Positions 1-10,072 of a stretch of 64,000 nt of DNA are shown here, piece by piece. Position 1 is the first letter of the stretch; every line of letters begins with the position of its first letter. The stretch is from Micavibrio sp. (GTDB taxonomy: Bacteria; Pseudomonadota; Alphaproteobacteria; UBA9219): assembly GCA_020718105.1 (NCBI GenBank), contig DYDA01000009.1:1-64000 (forward strand). The letters run 5' to 3'. A program made the translations under genes and the position numbers. The notes beneath the pieces are model-generated. The model was given only the letters and a program-made list of their open reading frames with translations. It was not told where the DNA came from and did not search any database.

Positions 1-48
1 CCACTTTTTGCTCTCAAAATCCTAATTCCAGCCACACAATTTTGTCCA

Positions 49-564
49 TTATGCCAAGACTCCAAAGAAGTGAATATCGGCACTGTTTTTCCCTCGGCCA
101 AGATGAAGGTTGACGTGATTCCATACGTCTAAGTCGGCCTTCGCCTTATCCATATGAAGGGTTAGGGGCTGGTGGGCATATATTTTCGATACAAGGGACG
201 TGTTGGTCAGCGTTACATCTAACGCGGCGTCACAATTGGCGGTCAAATAGGCTCTTTTTCCAGAAAGAAAGGCCTTAACCTTCATGCCGTTTGGTACATA
301 AAGCACGATATGATCATCGGTGGATGTTTGATCGAAATCTTCTTGCGTAAAAAGGAGCGTGTTTTGCCCATGCGATATTTTTTGGCAAACATCAAATTTT
401 GAGCGTGTGAAGTGTTGAAGGATCAACGCATCGGAAGGGCCTGCGCCATAAGTAGCCGAAGAGCGAAGCTCAACGCCGCATTCGACGGCAAAGGCTAAGT
501 TAAAATGAGGCTCAAAGTATTTTGTTTCAGTTTTGAGCGGCGTAGCTTTATTTTTGATGGTCAT
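49..564 (-). CDS. hypothetical protein (171 aa)
   Basis: Intact ORF in intergenic context; no family recognised. Confidence 0.6.
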   Translation of the reverse strand: MTIKNKATPLKTETKYFEPHFNLAFAVECGVELRSSATYGAGPSDALILQHFTRSKFDVCQKISHGQNTLLFTQEDFDQTSTDDHIVLYVPNGMKVKAFLSGKRAYLTANCDAALDVTLTNTSLVSKIYAHQPLTLHMDKAKADLDVWNHVNLHLGRGKNSADIHFFGVLA

Positions 565-680
565 ATGCGTTTCCTTTCAAAAGAGCGTGGGATAACCTTA
601 TCCGCTTCCAAGAAGTCTGGCTAGATTAAAAATAACGATTTCAAAACAATTCGCATTTTCATTGATCGTTATGCTTAATT

Positions 681-1796
681 TTAGGACTTCACGACTTGTT
701 CCCACAGGGCGCGGACGGGGGCGGGGTCAACGTTGGCGGTGACAAAAGCCTTGCCGATACCGCGTGTCAGGATAAGGGTGAGCTGACCCGCTTTGGCCTT
801 TTTGTCTTGCGCCATGAAGGCCATCAATTGATCAACATCATAAGTTTTGGCGGCAGGCGCGGTGGGAAGCCCCGCCTGCATGAAATGTTCGCGCACAGCA
901 TGCGCCTCGGCAGCGGGGGAAAGCCCCATCGCAACAGAAAGATCAAAGGCCATAATCGTGCCGATGGCTACGGCCTCGCCATGGAGGAGGGCCTCGTTGT
1001 CATAGCCTGCCTCGGCCTCTAGCGCGTGACCAAAGGTGTGGCCAAGGTTGAGGAGGGCGCGGCTTCCTGCCTCTCGTTCATCTTGCGCGACAAGCGCGGC
1101 CTTATAGGCGCAGCTTTTCTGGATGGCCGTGATCCTTGCCGCGCCTTCCCCTGCCAGCAGGGCGTGGGCGTTTTCGCTGCACCACGCGAAAAAGGCGGCA
1201 TCTTGAATTAGACCGTATTTCACGACCTCGGCATAGCCTGCAAGCAATTGGCGGCGAGGCAGAGTTTCAAGCGCTTTGGTATCGGCCAGCACAAGGCGCG
1301 GTTGATAAAATGTCCCAATGGTGTTTTTGCCAAAGGCGCTGTTGATCCCCGTCTTGCCGCCGACCGAGCTATCCACTTGCGCCAGCAACGTCGTCGGTAT
1401 TTGAATGAAATCGATACCGCGCAGCGTGATGGACGCCGCAAAGCCTGTGAGATCACCGATCACGCCACCGCCCAGCGCGATAAGCGTGACGCCGCGATCC
1501 ACGGCGCGATCGAACAAACGCGCCATAAGCTCTTGCAGAAAATCAAAGCTTTTGATTTTCTCGCCCGCTGGTAAAACGATGGAAGGAAGGAGCGTATGCC
1601 CCGCTTCTTTCAGTGAAGATTCAAGCGGCGCAAGATAAAAACCCGCCACGTTTTCATCTGTGACGATAAGCAGTCTTTTGGGACCGCATTCTTGTGCGAT
1701 CAAAGCGCCCGCCTGCGCGATAAGGGCTTCCCCGATCAGAATGGTGTAGGCGCGATCCGGCGTTTTCAACGCGATGGGGACAAGAGCGTGGTTCAT
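681..1796 (-). CDS. aroB: 3-dehydroquinate synthase
   Basis: Motifs ALGGGVIGDLTGFAAS, PTTLLAQVDSSVGGKTGIN, LNLGHTFGHALE; adjacent to aroK. Confidence 0.96.
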   Translation of the reverse strand: MNHALVPIALKTPDRAYTILIGEALIAQAGALIAQECGPKRLLIVTDENVAGFYLAPLESSLKEAGHTLLPSIVLPAGEKIKSFDFLQELMARLFDRAVDRGVTLIALGGGVIGDLTGFAASITLRGIDFIQIPTTLLAQVDSSVGGKTGINSAFGKNTIGTFYQPRLVLADTKALETLPRRQLLAGYAEVVKYGLIQDAAFFAWCSENAHALLAGEGAARITAIQKSCAYKAALVAQDEREAGSRALLNLGHTFGHALEAEAGYDNEALLHGEAVAIGTIMAFDLSVAMGLSPAAEAHAVREHFMQAGLPTAPAAKTYDVDQLMAFMAQDKKAKAGQLTLILTRGIGKAFVTANVDPAPVRALWEQVVKS

Positions 1797-2332
1797 GATT
1801 TTAAAAGATGGCTTTCTAAAGCGTTGAGGGCGGCGGCCACGGTGACGTTGATGGGGTTTTCTTTCGTTATAACGGTCACGTCGGCCTCTGCAAAGATGGG
1901 TTCGCGTTGTGCCATCAAACGCTGTAAAATCTCTGCCGGATTGCCGCCTTGAAGGAGGGGGCGGTCATGGGTACGCGATGTTCTCTCAACCAGAATGGCC
2001 AAATCGGCTTTTAGCCATAAGGATAGGCCCTTTTGTTTGATCAAGGCTCGCGTCGTTTCATCCATAAACGCGCCGCCACCTGTTGAGAGAACGCAGCGCT
2101 CGCCCTCCAGCAAGCGTGCGATAACTTTGCGCTCGCCATCGCGGAAGGTTGGCTCGCCCAGTTGGGCAAAAATCTGTGGAACCGTCATGCCTGCCGCCGC
2201 TTCGATTTCCTTATCTGAATCGACAAAGGGCAGCCCCAGTGCTGCGGCGATTTTGCGGCCAATTGTGCTTTTGCCGGATCCGGGCATGCCGATCAAAACG
2301 AGGCTGCGGGGAAGGGTGGGAGAAAAGTTCAT
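1793..2332 (-). CDS. aroK: shikimate kinase
   Basis: Walker A GMPGSGKSTIGR, GGGAF motif; 4-nt overlap with aroB; start chosen at MNFSPTL. Confidence 0.94.
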   Translation of the reverse strand: MNFSPTLPRSLVLIGMPGSGKSTIGRKIAAALGLPFVDSDKEIEAAAGMTVPQIFAQLGEPTFRDGERKVIARLLEGERCVLSTGGGAFMDETTRALIKQKGLSLWLKADLAILVERTSRTHDRPLLQGGNPAEILQRLMAQREPIFAEADVTVITKENPINVTVAAALNALESHLLKS

Positions 2333-2412
2333 AAGGAAGCCTTGGATTTTGAATAAGCGCTTAAAAAAAGTCTCATGTAGACATCCCAAATAGTTCAAGG
2401 GTTGGCACTAAA

Positions 2413-2587
2413 ATCGCCCTCCCCTTGCGGGCTTGACGCCGAAGGGCGTCGAGGCCCCTTGGCTGGCACAAGATTTTTAATCCCGCAGGGAGAAAAATCT
2501 TGGGGAGGGGTCAGACCCTGATGAAAAACGACCCCTCCCCGAAAAACGCTCGAGCGTTTTTCGACCCTCCCGCAAGGGGAGGGTGAT
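2413..2587. repeat. nested inverted-repeat (MITE-like) intergenic element
   Basis: Near-perfect 19-bp terminal inverted repeats (atcgccctccccttgcggg / cccgcaaggggagggtgat) with several internal palindromes including CGAAAAACGCTCGAGCGTTTTTCG. Confidence 0.75.
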
Positions 2588-2694
2588 TGATGTGGCTTAT
2601 CTTACCAACGCTTGAAGTGGAAGGGGTATACATCCTGAGCCATAACGGGCATATTATCTGTATGCTTTGAAAAGGGCAAGATAAAGGGGGCTTT

Positions 2695-4668
2695 ATGAAT
2701 CATCGCGCGTTTTTAACCTTGACAGCTTCGTTGTTGGCCTTTCTTTATGGTGGGACAACAGGCTTTGTCCATGCGCAAGACGCTGTTGATGATCGCGAAG
2801 CCAGTTTCCTTCCGCCGCCCGTTTCTCTCTTGCCTACAGAAAAAGCCAAAACGGAAGGGGGCTCTAAAATTAAGGAGCCGGAAGAGGCTGCCCCAGAGGA
2901 AAAAGATTTAACCGTTCCCCCTCCTTTTAAAGAGCAAGTTAATGAGCAAAAGGAGCCAGCGCCCATCGTTTCGACAACGGCGGCGGTTCCCGCCGCGCCT
3001 CCTTCCGCGCCCCCGTCAATGTCAGAGCCGGTTGTTTTGGCCGAGCCTGTCGCGTCAGCGCCGTTGGCCGATGTTGATCCTGAAACAGTGGGTTTGTTGT
3101 CTTCGGATAATGGCGGTCTTGGAACGTCTTTGTGGAGCCATACGGCAAGGCCTGTTGTTGATCTTTTAATGCCGGTCGTGAGCTTACCAACAGACTCGGC
3201 GGCGCTTAACGATCTGGCGCGTCGTCTGTTCATGAGTACGGCGGCCGCGCCCTTGCCCGCAGCGAACGGCGAGAAACCTCAGCGCAATCTTATCGCGCAG
3301 CGAATTGAGGGGTTGATGGCTTTGGGCGCGGTGAGTGAGGCTTGGGCGCTGGCGTCTTTGGCTGAGGCGAAATGGGTGGATGCCGTGACGCTTCGACAAT
3401 TGACTGAGGCTGCTATTATCGGTCAACACAGCGAAGACGTGTGTAAGAAAATACCGGCCATGATGGAGGCTCATGGAAAAACAGAAGAAGCCAAAGACGA
3501 ATGGCAGAAGGCTCTTTTGATTTGCCAGCTTCGCGCCAAAGACGATAAGGCTGTTCAGTTGGGACTTGATTTGATGCGCGAACAGCAAGTCAAGGACGAT
3601 ATCTTCCTATCGCTTATGAATCGCAATGTGATAGGGGGAAGTAAGCAGCTGCCGCGCCAACTGACGCCGCTGCGTCCCATGGTGCTGGCCGCCTTGCGGC
3701 AGATAGAAGTTCCCTTGCCGCCTGAGCTTTACGCGCATCCCGATGCTGCGTTGATTCCTGAACTTCTTTTGACCAAAGCGGTTGATGATAAGGCTCGCCT
3801 TTCTTTGGCGGAGAGGGCGGCAGCGAAAGGCGTGATTGCCGCGCGCGCTTTGGCGGCGGTCTATCAAAGCGTTACCTTGACGCCTGAAGAAGTGGCCGCC
3901 ATGAACGGCAGTGTTGAAAAAGGGCCTCGCGCTCATGCTGTTCTTTATCAGGCGATGAAAAATGAACAATCTGCGACGAAGAAGATTGAGCTTGTTCAAA
4001 AATATCTAGAGGACATCGATCCTACGGTTTTATGCGGGGGGCAAGGCCCCTTGCTGGCCGAGATTGTCGGCACGATTCCTGTGACGGCAGAGGCTCAATC
4101 TTTTGCTTATGTGGCGGCGCGGCTTTTCGTGTTGGTGGGAAAGCCGGATCAGGCGATGGCTTGGCTGACTTTGGCACAGGATAACGCGGCAAAATCGCCT
4201 GTTGTGGCGCAAAGCCTCGCCTCCTCTTGGCCGCTCTTTGTCACTGCAGGGCTTGTGCCAGATGGCCAGTATGCCGCAGGGTTGCGCTCATGGCTTGATG
4301 CCCGCCTTATGGAAACAGAGGACGGCAATCGCCTTCATGCGCAGCGCGAAAAGGCGGGGCAAACCTTGCTGGTGCTTGCGGCGCTTGGCTATGCCGTGCC
4401 GGAAGAAGTATGGCAGCGCGTGATCAGCATATCGCCGCCGACCAAGCAAATGACGCCCTCGCCCCTTCTTCTTGATCGTTTAAGGCAGGCCGCTTCGGCC
4501 AATCGAAAGGGCGAGGCCGTTTTGCTTGGCCTTATCCTTATGGGCAGCAACGCGGGTGATGCGTCGTTGGGGGTGAAGGTGGAAATTATCCGCGCCTTGC
4601 GCCTTTTGGGGCTGACCGCTGAGGCGCAGGCTTTGGCGCGTGAAGTGATCGTGGCGTTGCCTGATTAA
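2695..4668 (+). CDS. secreted/periplasmic hypothetical protein with signal peptide and Pro/Ala/Glu-rich N-terminus
   Basis: N-terminal signal (MNHRAFLTLTASLLAFLYGGTTGFVHAQ), long intact ORF directly upstream of the xerD-like gene. Confidence 0.75.
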   Translation: MNHRAFLTLTASLLAFLYGGTTGFVHAQDAVDDREASFLPPPVSLLPTEKAKTEGGSKIKEPEEAAPEEKDLTVPPPFKEQVNEQKEPAPIVSTTAAVPAAPPSAPPSMSEPVVLAEPVASAPLADVDPETVGLLSSDNGGLGTSLWSHTARPVVDLLMPVVSLPTDSAALNDLARRLFMSTAAAPLPAANGEKPQRNLIAQRIEGLMALGAVSEAWALASLAEAKWVDAVTLRQLTEAAIIGQHSEDVCKKIPAMMEAHGKTEEAKDEWQKALLICQLRAKDDKAVQLGLDLMREQQVKDDIFLSLMNRNVIGGSKQLPRQLTPLRPMVLAALRQIEVPLPPELYAHPDAALIPELLLTKAVDDKARLSLAERAAAKGVIAARALAAVYQSVTLTPEEVAAMNGSVEKGPRAHAVLYQAMKNEQSATKKIELVQKYLEDIDPTVLCGGQGPLLAEIVGTIPVTAEAQSFAYVAARLFVLVGKPDQAMAWLTLAQDNAAKSPVVAQSLASSWPLFVTAGLVPDGQYAAGLRSWLDARLMETEDGNRLHAQREKAGQTLLVLAALGYAVPEEVWQRVISISPPTKQMTPSPLLLDRLRQAASANRKGEAVLLGLILMGSNAGDASLGVKVEIIRALRLLGLTAEAQALAREVIVALPD

Positions 4669-4670
4669 GG

Positions 4671-5615
4671 GTGGCGCGTATGTCTTCCCCTTGCCTTTTA
4701 ATAGAGCCTTTCTTGGACATGATGTTGGCCGAGCGTGGCGCGTCGACCAATACCCGCGCCGCGTATGCTAGCGATCTGGCTTTTGCGGCAACCTTTATGA
4801 CGGTCAAGCGCAAAGTCAATTTAGAGCAAGCGAATGAAGAGGATATTCGTGCCTATATCGTACAGGAGCTTCGTGCCGCAGCGCCGCGCACACAAGGCCG
4901 CCGATTATCCGCGCTTCGCCAGTTTTTCCGTTTTTTGGCTTCAGAGAAAATGCGCGATGATGATCCAACGCGTCATATTGATGCGCCTCGTTTAGGGCGC
5001 TCTTTGCCCAAGTATCTCAGCGAAAAAGAAGTGCTCTCGCTGATCAAAGTTGTCAGCAAGATGCAGGGGCGCGAGGGGGCGCGGCTTCGTGCGCTGTTAG
5101 AGCTTCTCTATGCGTCGGGGCTGCGCGTCAGCGAACTGGTGAGTTTGCCGCTGGGAGCCGTTCTATTTGATCGTGGCGTTGTGCAGGTGCGCGGTAAGGG
5201 GGGCAAAGAGCGCGTTGTTCCGTTGGGTGATCCTGCGGTTGAAGCGGTGAAAGCGTGGATCGATTATCGCGCCCGTTTTCAAAAAGAGCGCGGCATGAAA
5301 TCCGCGTTTCTTTTTCCCTCGGCGCAGTCCAAGACAGGCTACCTTACGCGCCAGCGCTTTTTTCAAAAGCTAAAACAGGTTGGCCTTGAGGCAGGGCTTG
5401 CGCCAGAGAGGCTTAGCCCTCACGTTTTACGTCATGCTTTTGCGACGCATTTAATCGAACATGGCGCGGATTTACGCAGTGTGCAGACGATGCTCGGCCA
5501 TGCCGATATCGCGACGACGCAAATATACACGCATGTTGCCAGCGAACGCCTTGCTCAAACAGTGGCTGAACATCATCCGTTGGCAGATCAAAAAACAGCG
5601 AAAAGACGGCCTTGA
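4671..5615 (+). CDS. xerD: tyrosine recombinase XerD-type
   Basis: Core-binding domain plus catalytic motifs YASGLRVSELVSL, HVLRHAFATHLIEHGADLRSVQTMLGHADIATTQIYTHV. Confidence 0.92.
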   Translation: MARMSSPCLLIEPFLDMMLAERGASTNTRAAYASDLAFAATFMTVKRKVNLEQANEEDIRAYIVQELRAAAPRTQGRRLSALRQFFRFLASEKMRDDDPTRHIDAPRLGRSLPKYLSEKEVLSLIKVVSKMQGREGARLRALLELLYASGLRVSELVSLPLGAVLFDRGVVQVRGKGGKERVVPLGDPAVEAVKAWIDYRARFQKERGMKSAFLFPSAQSKTGYLTRQRFFQKLKQVGLEAGLAPERLSPHVLRHAFATHLIEHGADLRSVQTMLGHADIATTQIYTHVASERLAQTVAEHHPLADQKTAKRRP

Positions 5616-5681
5616 AAGAAAGAAGAAAATGGATAAGAGTATTATCCTCTTTGTTTTTCACCTCTTATTAGGAGTTTTCCT

Positions 5682-6056
5682 ATGAAACATTCTGTGACGT
5701 TTTATCTTGCTCTGCTTGCGTTGTCTTTCACTGTGACAGTTGGCGCGCAGGCGCAAAATGCGGCACCTGTTGCTGGCAATGATGCGCTAAAACAGGAAAT
5801 GCAAACGCTAAAAAATTCGATGAAGGGTGATGCGGAAACACTTAAGGCCGCGCAAGGCGAAATTAAGGCGATTAAGGAAAAGGTCAAGCCCAGCGCTGAT
5901 CGCCTTAAGGCCAACCGTGAGAAGATGAAGTCGCTGCGGGAACAAGCCAAAGAATCTCGTCAAGCACACCGCGAACAACGCAAAACAAAGATTCAAGAAA
6001 AGCTACAAGAAAAAGCTGGCGCGGCCTCTGCTCCTGCCACCACACCAGCTCCGTAA
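5682..6056 (+). CDS. secreted coiled-coil/Lys-rich hypothetical protein
   Basis: Signal peptide, heptad-like Lys/Glu/Ala-rich sequence. Confidence 0.7.
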   Translation: MKHSVTFYLALLALSFTVTVGAQAQNAAPVAGNDALKQEMQTLKNSMKGDAETLKAAQGEIKAIKEKVKPSADRLKANREKMKSLREQAKESRQAHREQRKTKIQEKLQEKAGAASAPATTPAP

Positions 6057-6065
6057 CAGCGTTTT

Positions 6066-6950
6066 TTACGATGTGCGTTTCCCTAAATAGAACCATTCCT
6101 CTCCTAAGCTGACTTTGCTGTTGGGGAGCATGATAAAGGCGTCGTGATCTGCCGTTTCTTGCGTTCCATCGTGATAGATGGCGATCACTTCCCCTTTTTT
6201 AATAGGGTCAAGGTGTTTCCATTTTTTGACAAACCGTCCTTTTTGGTGTTTTGAAAAGACCTTATATCCTTTTACGGTAAGTGGCGTTGAGGTCATTTTC
6301 GTCTTCTTTTTTATTGGAGCCGTTAGCCCAAGAAAACTCATGGCAGATAAGATGGCTTTTTCCGCGATAAGGATGGCGTTGGGATCGTTGTGTTGCCCAC
6401 ATTCGATGACGACTCCTGTTTTTCCTTGACTGTGGGCATAGGATACCGTGTCACCCTCATTGATAACGGCGGCATTGGGGGCTGTATACATCTCAAGCCA
6501 GCCCGTCACAATAGTGTGGGAACCAAGGCATTGGGCAAACGCTTTTGTCTTCTTGTCCACTGTGTCTTGAAAGACAAAAGCGGGACCTTCTGCTTCATAA
6601 GAATGAATATCCAGAAGGTAATCGCAAGTATCGATCCAAGGGATTAAGTGGCTGGCTAGTTTCTCTTCATATAATTTTGGTATGGGTTGCTGCGCAATGA
6701 CGCGATTGAGGTTTTTTTCAATATACCGTTTTCCCTTTTTATAGGCCAGTGGATTGCAGATGGGCACAAATGTTACGCTGCCCTTGTCAAGGGGTATGAG
6801 CCCTTTTTTTAAACGGAAAATAATTTTTTGAATAGCGGCAGGCCCACAAATCTCATTGCCGTGAATCGCGCTGAAAACAAGAAGGTTAGGGCCGTTCTTA
6901 AGGGAAGAGAAAGTGTGAACTTCATGCATGTGGTAAAAAGATGGCTTCAT
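6066..6950 (-). CDS. succinylglutamate desuccinylase/aspartoacylase-family metallohydrolase
   Basis: SAIHGNEICGPAAIQKII zinc-site motif, LLDIHSYEAEGPAF, GVVIECGQH. Confidence 0.85.
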   Translation of the reverse strand: MKPSFYHMHEVHTFSSLKNGPNLLVFSAIHGNEICGPAAIQKIIFRLKKGLIPLDKGSVTFVPICNPLAYKKGKRYIEKNLNRVIAQQPIPKLYEEKLASHLIPWIDTCDYLLDIHSYEAEGPAFVFQDTVDKKTKAFAQCLGSHTIVTGWLEMYTAPNAAVINEGDTVSYAHSQGKTGVVIECGQHNDPNAILIAEKAILSAMSFLGLTAPIKKKTKMTSTPLTVKGYKVFSKHQKGRFVKKWKHLDPIKKGEVIAIYHDGTQETADHDAFIMLPNSKVSLGEEWFYLGKRTS

Positions 6951-6963
6951 GGTTTCCTCCCGT

Positions 6964-7740
6964 TTACTTAATATCTAAAGCGCAGAAATGTAAGACATAC
7001 CCGTTCTTATCATCTGTTCTGGATAAAGCGTGCCCCCGATGGCCTTTATTGAATAACTCTTTCGCCGTGGTAAACGCTTTGACGGGATCAAGCGAGAGTG
7101 TTGTGAGCGGCTTTAAACTTGACGGCGCAGCGTCAAGCGCTTTATGGACGAACAGAAGGAGGCATCCGTCATCGGGATCGATGGAGGCATGTGTTACATG
7201 GTAGCCCATCTTTAAAAAGCCCTTAAGGCTTGCGGGATTGGCGGCCGCAACTTCTCCCATCGCATGGGTTCTCCCTTGTGTTTTGCAGAGCTGTTCCCTT
7301 GTGGCAATCAGCTCACCATGAAGGCCTTTTTTTCTGTGATCGGGGTCAACGACGCTGTTTTGAATAACACTTAGTAACGTGGGACAGCACGGCAAGGTTT
7401 GGGGCTTGATGAGCATATCGGCCGTTGGCCAGCTCTTTGTAGGAAAAACAATGCCGCCATAGCTTACAAGTGTTCCGTCTTGAGCAGCATGACCTATCAT
7501 TGTTCCCCATTGTGTCATTCTTTGATGAAACTGTTCAGCTGTTTTGGGAACAATGAAATTCTTGTTGAGTGGGGAGAGGTGATCGATGACCTTTTTTTGA
7601 AGCGCCATGATTTGCGGAAGATCGCTTGGAGAGAGCTGTTTAAGAATATAAGTCTGCGTGCAGGGAGTAATAATAGACATGATCGTGTCTCCTTTTTCTT
7701 TTTGATTGTGCCGTTGAAGAAAGCCTATTTCGCAGCGCAA
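6964..7740 (-). CDS. GNAT-family N-acetyltransferase
   Basis: VVDPDHRKKGLHGELI acetyl-CoA loop pattern and C-terminal MGYHVTHA. Confidence 0.65.
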   Translation of the reverse strand: MRCEIGFLQRHNQKEKGDTIMSIITPCTQTYILKQLSPSDLPQIMALQKKVIDHLSPLNKNFIVPKTAEQFHQRMTQWGTMIGHAAQDGTLVSYGGIVFPTKSWPTADMLIKPQTLPCCPTLLSVIQNSVVDPDHRKKGLHGELIATREQLCKTQGRTHAMGEVAAANPASLKGFLKMGYHVTHASIDPDDGCLLLFVHKALDAAPSSLKPLTTLSLDPVKAFTTAKELFNKGHRGHALSRTDDKNGYVLHFCALDIK

Positions 7741-8020
7741 GGAATCGTCTTGCGCGAGGGGGGATCAACGTCGTCGGCATAAAACAAGAAAGAAAAGGGA
7801 TTTATAGAGCATAAAAACTTAGCCTCTTATTGGGGTAAAAGAGTGGTGGTTGGCGGTGTTTTGGGGAAAGGTCTGCGCAGCAGACAAGCGTGATGAGGCG
7901 GCGTTAGCCGCGTCGCAATGAAGAAAGAAAGGTTGAGTGTGCGAACATCATCATGATGAGCACTGTGCTAGATCAATGGTGAAAAAGCAAGATAAAAAAT
8001 TACTTGTAGGCATGGAAAAG

Positions 8021-8057
8021 AAAAAAGGCGGTCTCTTTTTCAGAGGCCGCCTTTTTT
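8021..8057. terminator. bidirectional Rho-independent terminator
   Basis: AAAAAAGGCGGTCTC-TTTTTC-AGAGGCCGCCTTTTTT, downstream of the bactofilin gene. Confidence 0.8.
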
Positions 8058-8081
8058 ATCGGTTGTTTGCGAAGGCGAAAA

Positions 8082-8756
8082 CTAACCGCCGACGGCTGTT
8101 TTGCGAGAGAAGAGGGCGGGATCTTCGTCCCCGTCTTGCGTGGCGGTGAACTTGGCTGCGCTTTTAAAGCTTGGCTTATTGGGCTGCGTGTTGGACGACG
8201 CTGCGCCGCCACCGACGACAGACATCTCTCCGATGATCTGGCCGCCTGCATTCACTTCTAATTCACCATACTTGATGATGCCAGTGATGCGTCCTGTGCC
8301 ACGAAGGGTTAGGCGTCCATGAACGGTCAAATCACCGTCATAGCGACCCGCAATATCGGCGTTCTCAATTTCAACGCTGCCGCGAAATTGGCCTGTCTCG
8401 GTGATCTCCAGCAATTTTCCATCGGAAAGCTTTGCCTCGACCTTGCCTTCGACGACCAGAACATCGCACGCGGTGATTTCACCGGCGAGGGATAGACCCT
8501 TACCTACCGTCAGTTTACGCTCGCCCGTATCGCCGCCACGATCAACGGGCGTTGCCGCACGGCGGCTGTGAGAGGGTTCGGGAGAGCGGCGCAAATGGGG
8601 GGCTGTCGCGGGGCTCATAGAGCGAGGCGCATCGGGCATGGCGCGTGGTGTAGCGGGGCTTTGCATGGACGTATCCTGCTGTTCTTGCATTGGTTCAGTC
8701 TCTTCGTTGATATCTTTGCGTCCAAACATTCTTGATTCCCCCTTCGAAACGATCAA
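8082..8756 (-). CDS. bactofilin / polymer-forming cytoskeletal protein
   Basis: VGKGLSLAGEITACDVLVVEGKVEAKL...GDLTVHGRLTLRGTGRITGIIKYGELEVNAGGQIIGEM beta-helix repeat. Confidence 0.92.
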   Translation of the reverse strand: MIVSKGESRMFGRKDINEETEPMQEQQDTSMQSPATPRAMPDAPRSMSPATAPHLRRSPEPSHSRRAATPVDRGGDTGERKLTVGKGLSLAGEITACDVLVVEGKVEAKLSDGKLLEITETGQFRGSVEIENADIAGRYDGDLTVHGRLTLRGTGRITGIIKYGELEVNAGGQIIGEMSVVGGGAASSNTQPNKPSFKSAAKFTATQDGDEDPALFSRKTAVGG

Positions 8757-9016
8757 GCTATAAGCTTATTTATAGAGCCGCTAGGGGCGTATGGCCTCCC
8801 TCGCTCTTATGTCTTGGCAGTAGCATGAAAAAGGTTGGGCAGGCAAGATATTTGGAGCCCTATTTTCAGTGTATTATGGGGATAACATGAATCCGTTTGG
8901 CAAATCAAAAGAGTAGCTTCTTGTTCTTGATTGAGCGGTTAAGGGCTAGCGGTAAGGCAAAAGGTAAGGTAGAAGATAGCGTTATCCTTAATTTTTCCTT
9001 CAAGAGGTCTTTATTC

Positions 9017-10042
9017 ATGGTTATCCGCACAGTCCCCCCCCATTCTGTTCCTGCTATTTATGACGTTTGCGCGGTGGGTAATGCCATCGTTGACGTTATC
9101 GCCGATTGTGATGACTCTTTTTTGGAGCAGCATGGCATTGTCAAAGGCTCGATGACTTTGATCGACGAGGTACGCGCTGATTTTCTTTATAAAACGATGG
9201 GCCCTGGCATTGAAATGTCGGGCGGTTCTATCGCTAATTCGGCGGCGGGCATTGCTGCGCTTGGGGGCATGCCAACGTATATTGGTAAGGTCAAAGATGA
9301 TCAGTTGGGGGGGATTTTCCGCCACGATATGCGTTCTTCCGGCGTTCATTATCCGACGGCGCCTTCGACAACGGGGCCTGCGACGGCGCGGTGTTTGATC
9401 CTTGTGACATCGGATGCGCAGCGCAGCATGAATACTTATTTGGGCGCTTGCGTTGATTTATCGGTTGAAGATATCGATGCGCAGCAAGTGGCCAATGCAA
9501 GTGTGACGCTGCTAGAGGGCTATTTGTTTGATAAGCCCAAGGCGCAGGAAGCCTTTCGCGTGGCGGCAAAAGTTTCGCATGACGCGGGACGGCAATTGGC
9601 GCTGTCTCTTTCCGATACGTTTTGCGTGGATCGTCATCGTGATGGCTTTCAAGAATTAGTGCGTGATGAAGTGGATTGCTTGCTCACGAATGAGTTTGAG
9701 CTTATGTCTCTCTATCAAGTGGCGACGTTTGAAGAGGCCATCGCTATAGCGCGCACCTTGTGCAGCATTGTGGTTTGCACGCGTAGTGAAAAGGGTGCCG
9801 TCATCACAGCCGGGGCCGAGACCTATAAAATCGATGCGGAAAATGTTCCCGTTCTTCTTGATTCAACAGGCGCGGGAGATTTATTTGCGGCGGGCTTTTT
9901 GTATGGCTTCACGCATGGGCATGATCTGCCGACCAGTGGTCGCATTGGTTCTATTGCCGCGGCTGAGGTTATCGGTCATTACGGTCCTCGTCCCCAGCAT
10001 GATTTAAAAGAACTGGTAAGAACAAAAGGCATCAAGATCTAA
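9017..10042 (+). CDS. PfkB-family sugar/adenosine kinase
   Basis: VGNAIVDVIA, GGSIANSAAGIAALGG, DSTGAGDLFAAGFLYG motifs; start chosen at ATG 9017. Confidence 0.92.
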   Translation: MVIRTVPPHSVPAIYDVCAVGNAIVDVIADCDDSFLEQHGIVKGSMTLIDEVRADFLYKTMGPGIEMSGGSIANSAAGIAALGGMPTYIGKVKDDQLGGIFRHDMRSSGVHYPTAPSTTGPATARCLILVTSDAQRSMNTYLGACVDLSVEDIDAQQVANASVTLLEGYLFDKPKAQEAFRVAAKVSHDAGRQLALSLSDTFCVDRHRDGFQELVRDEVDCLLTNEFELMSLYQVATFEEAIAIARTLCSIVVCTRSEKGAVITAGAETYKIDAENVPVLLDSTGAGDLFAAGFLYGFTHGHDLPTSGRIGSIAAAEVIGHYGPRPQHDLKELVRTKGIKI

Positions 10043-10072
10043 ATTTCTTGGAGCAGAAAAATCGTTAGCGGC

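Noticed and set aside
2745-3233. Long antisense ORFs such as 2745..3233(-), 27019..27567(-), 28422..28925(-), 31256..32002(+), 51717..52451(-), 58258..59100(-)
   Set aside because: They lie opposite well-supported genes and show no recognisable family; they are typical shadow ORFs.
4671-5615. XerD-type recombinase as an island integrase
   Set aside because: It looks like a housekeeping Xer protein in a chromosomal context and is ~38 kb from the island.
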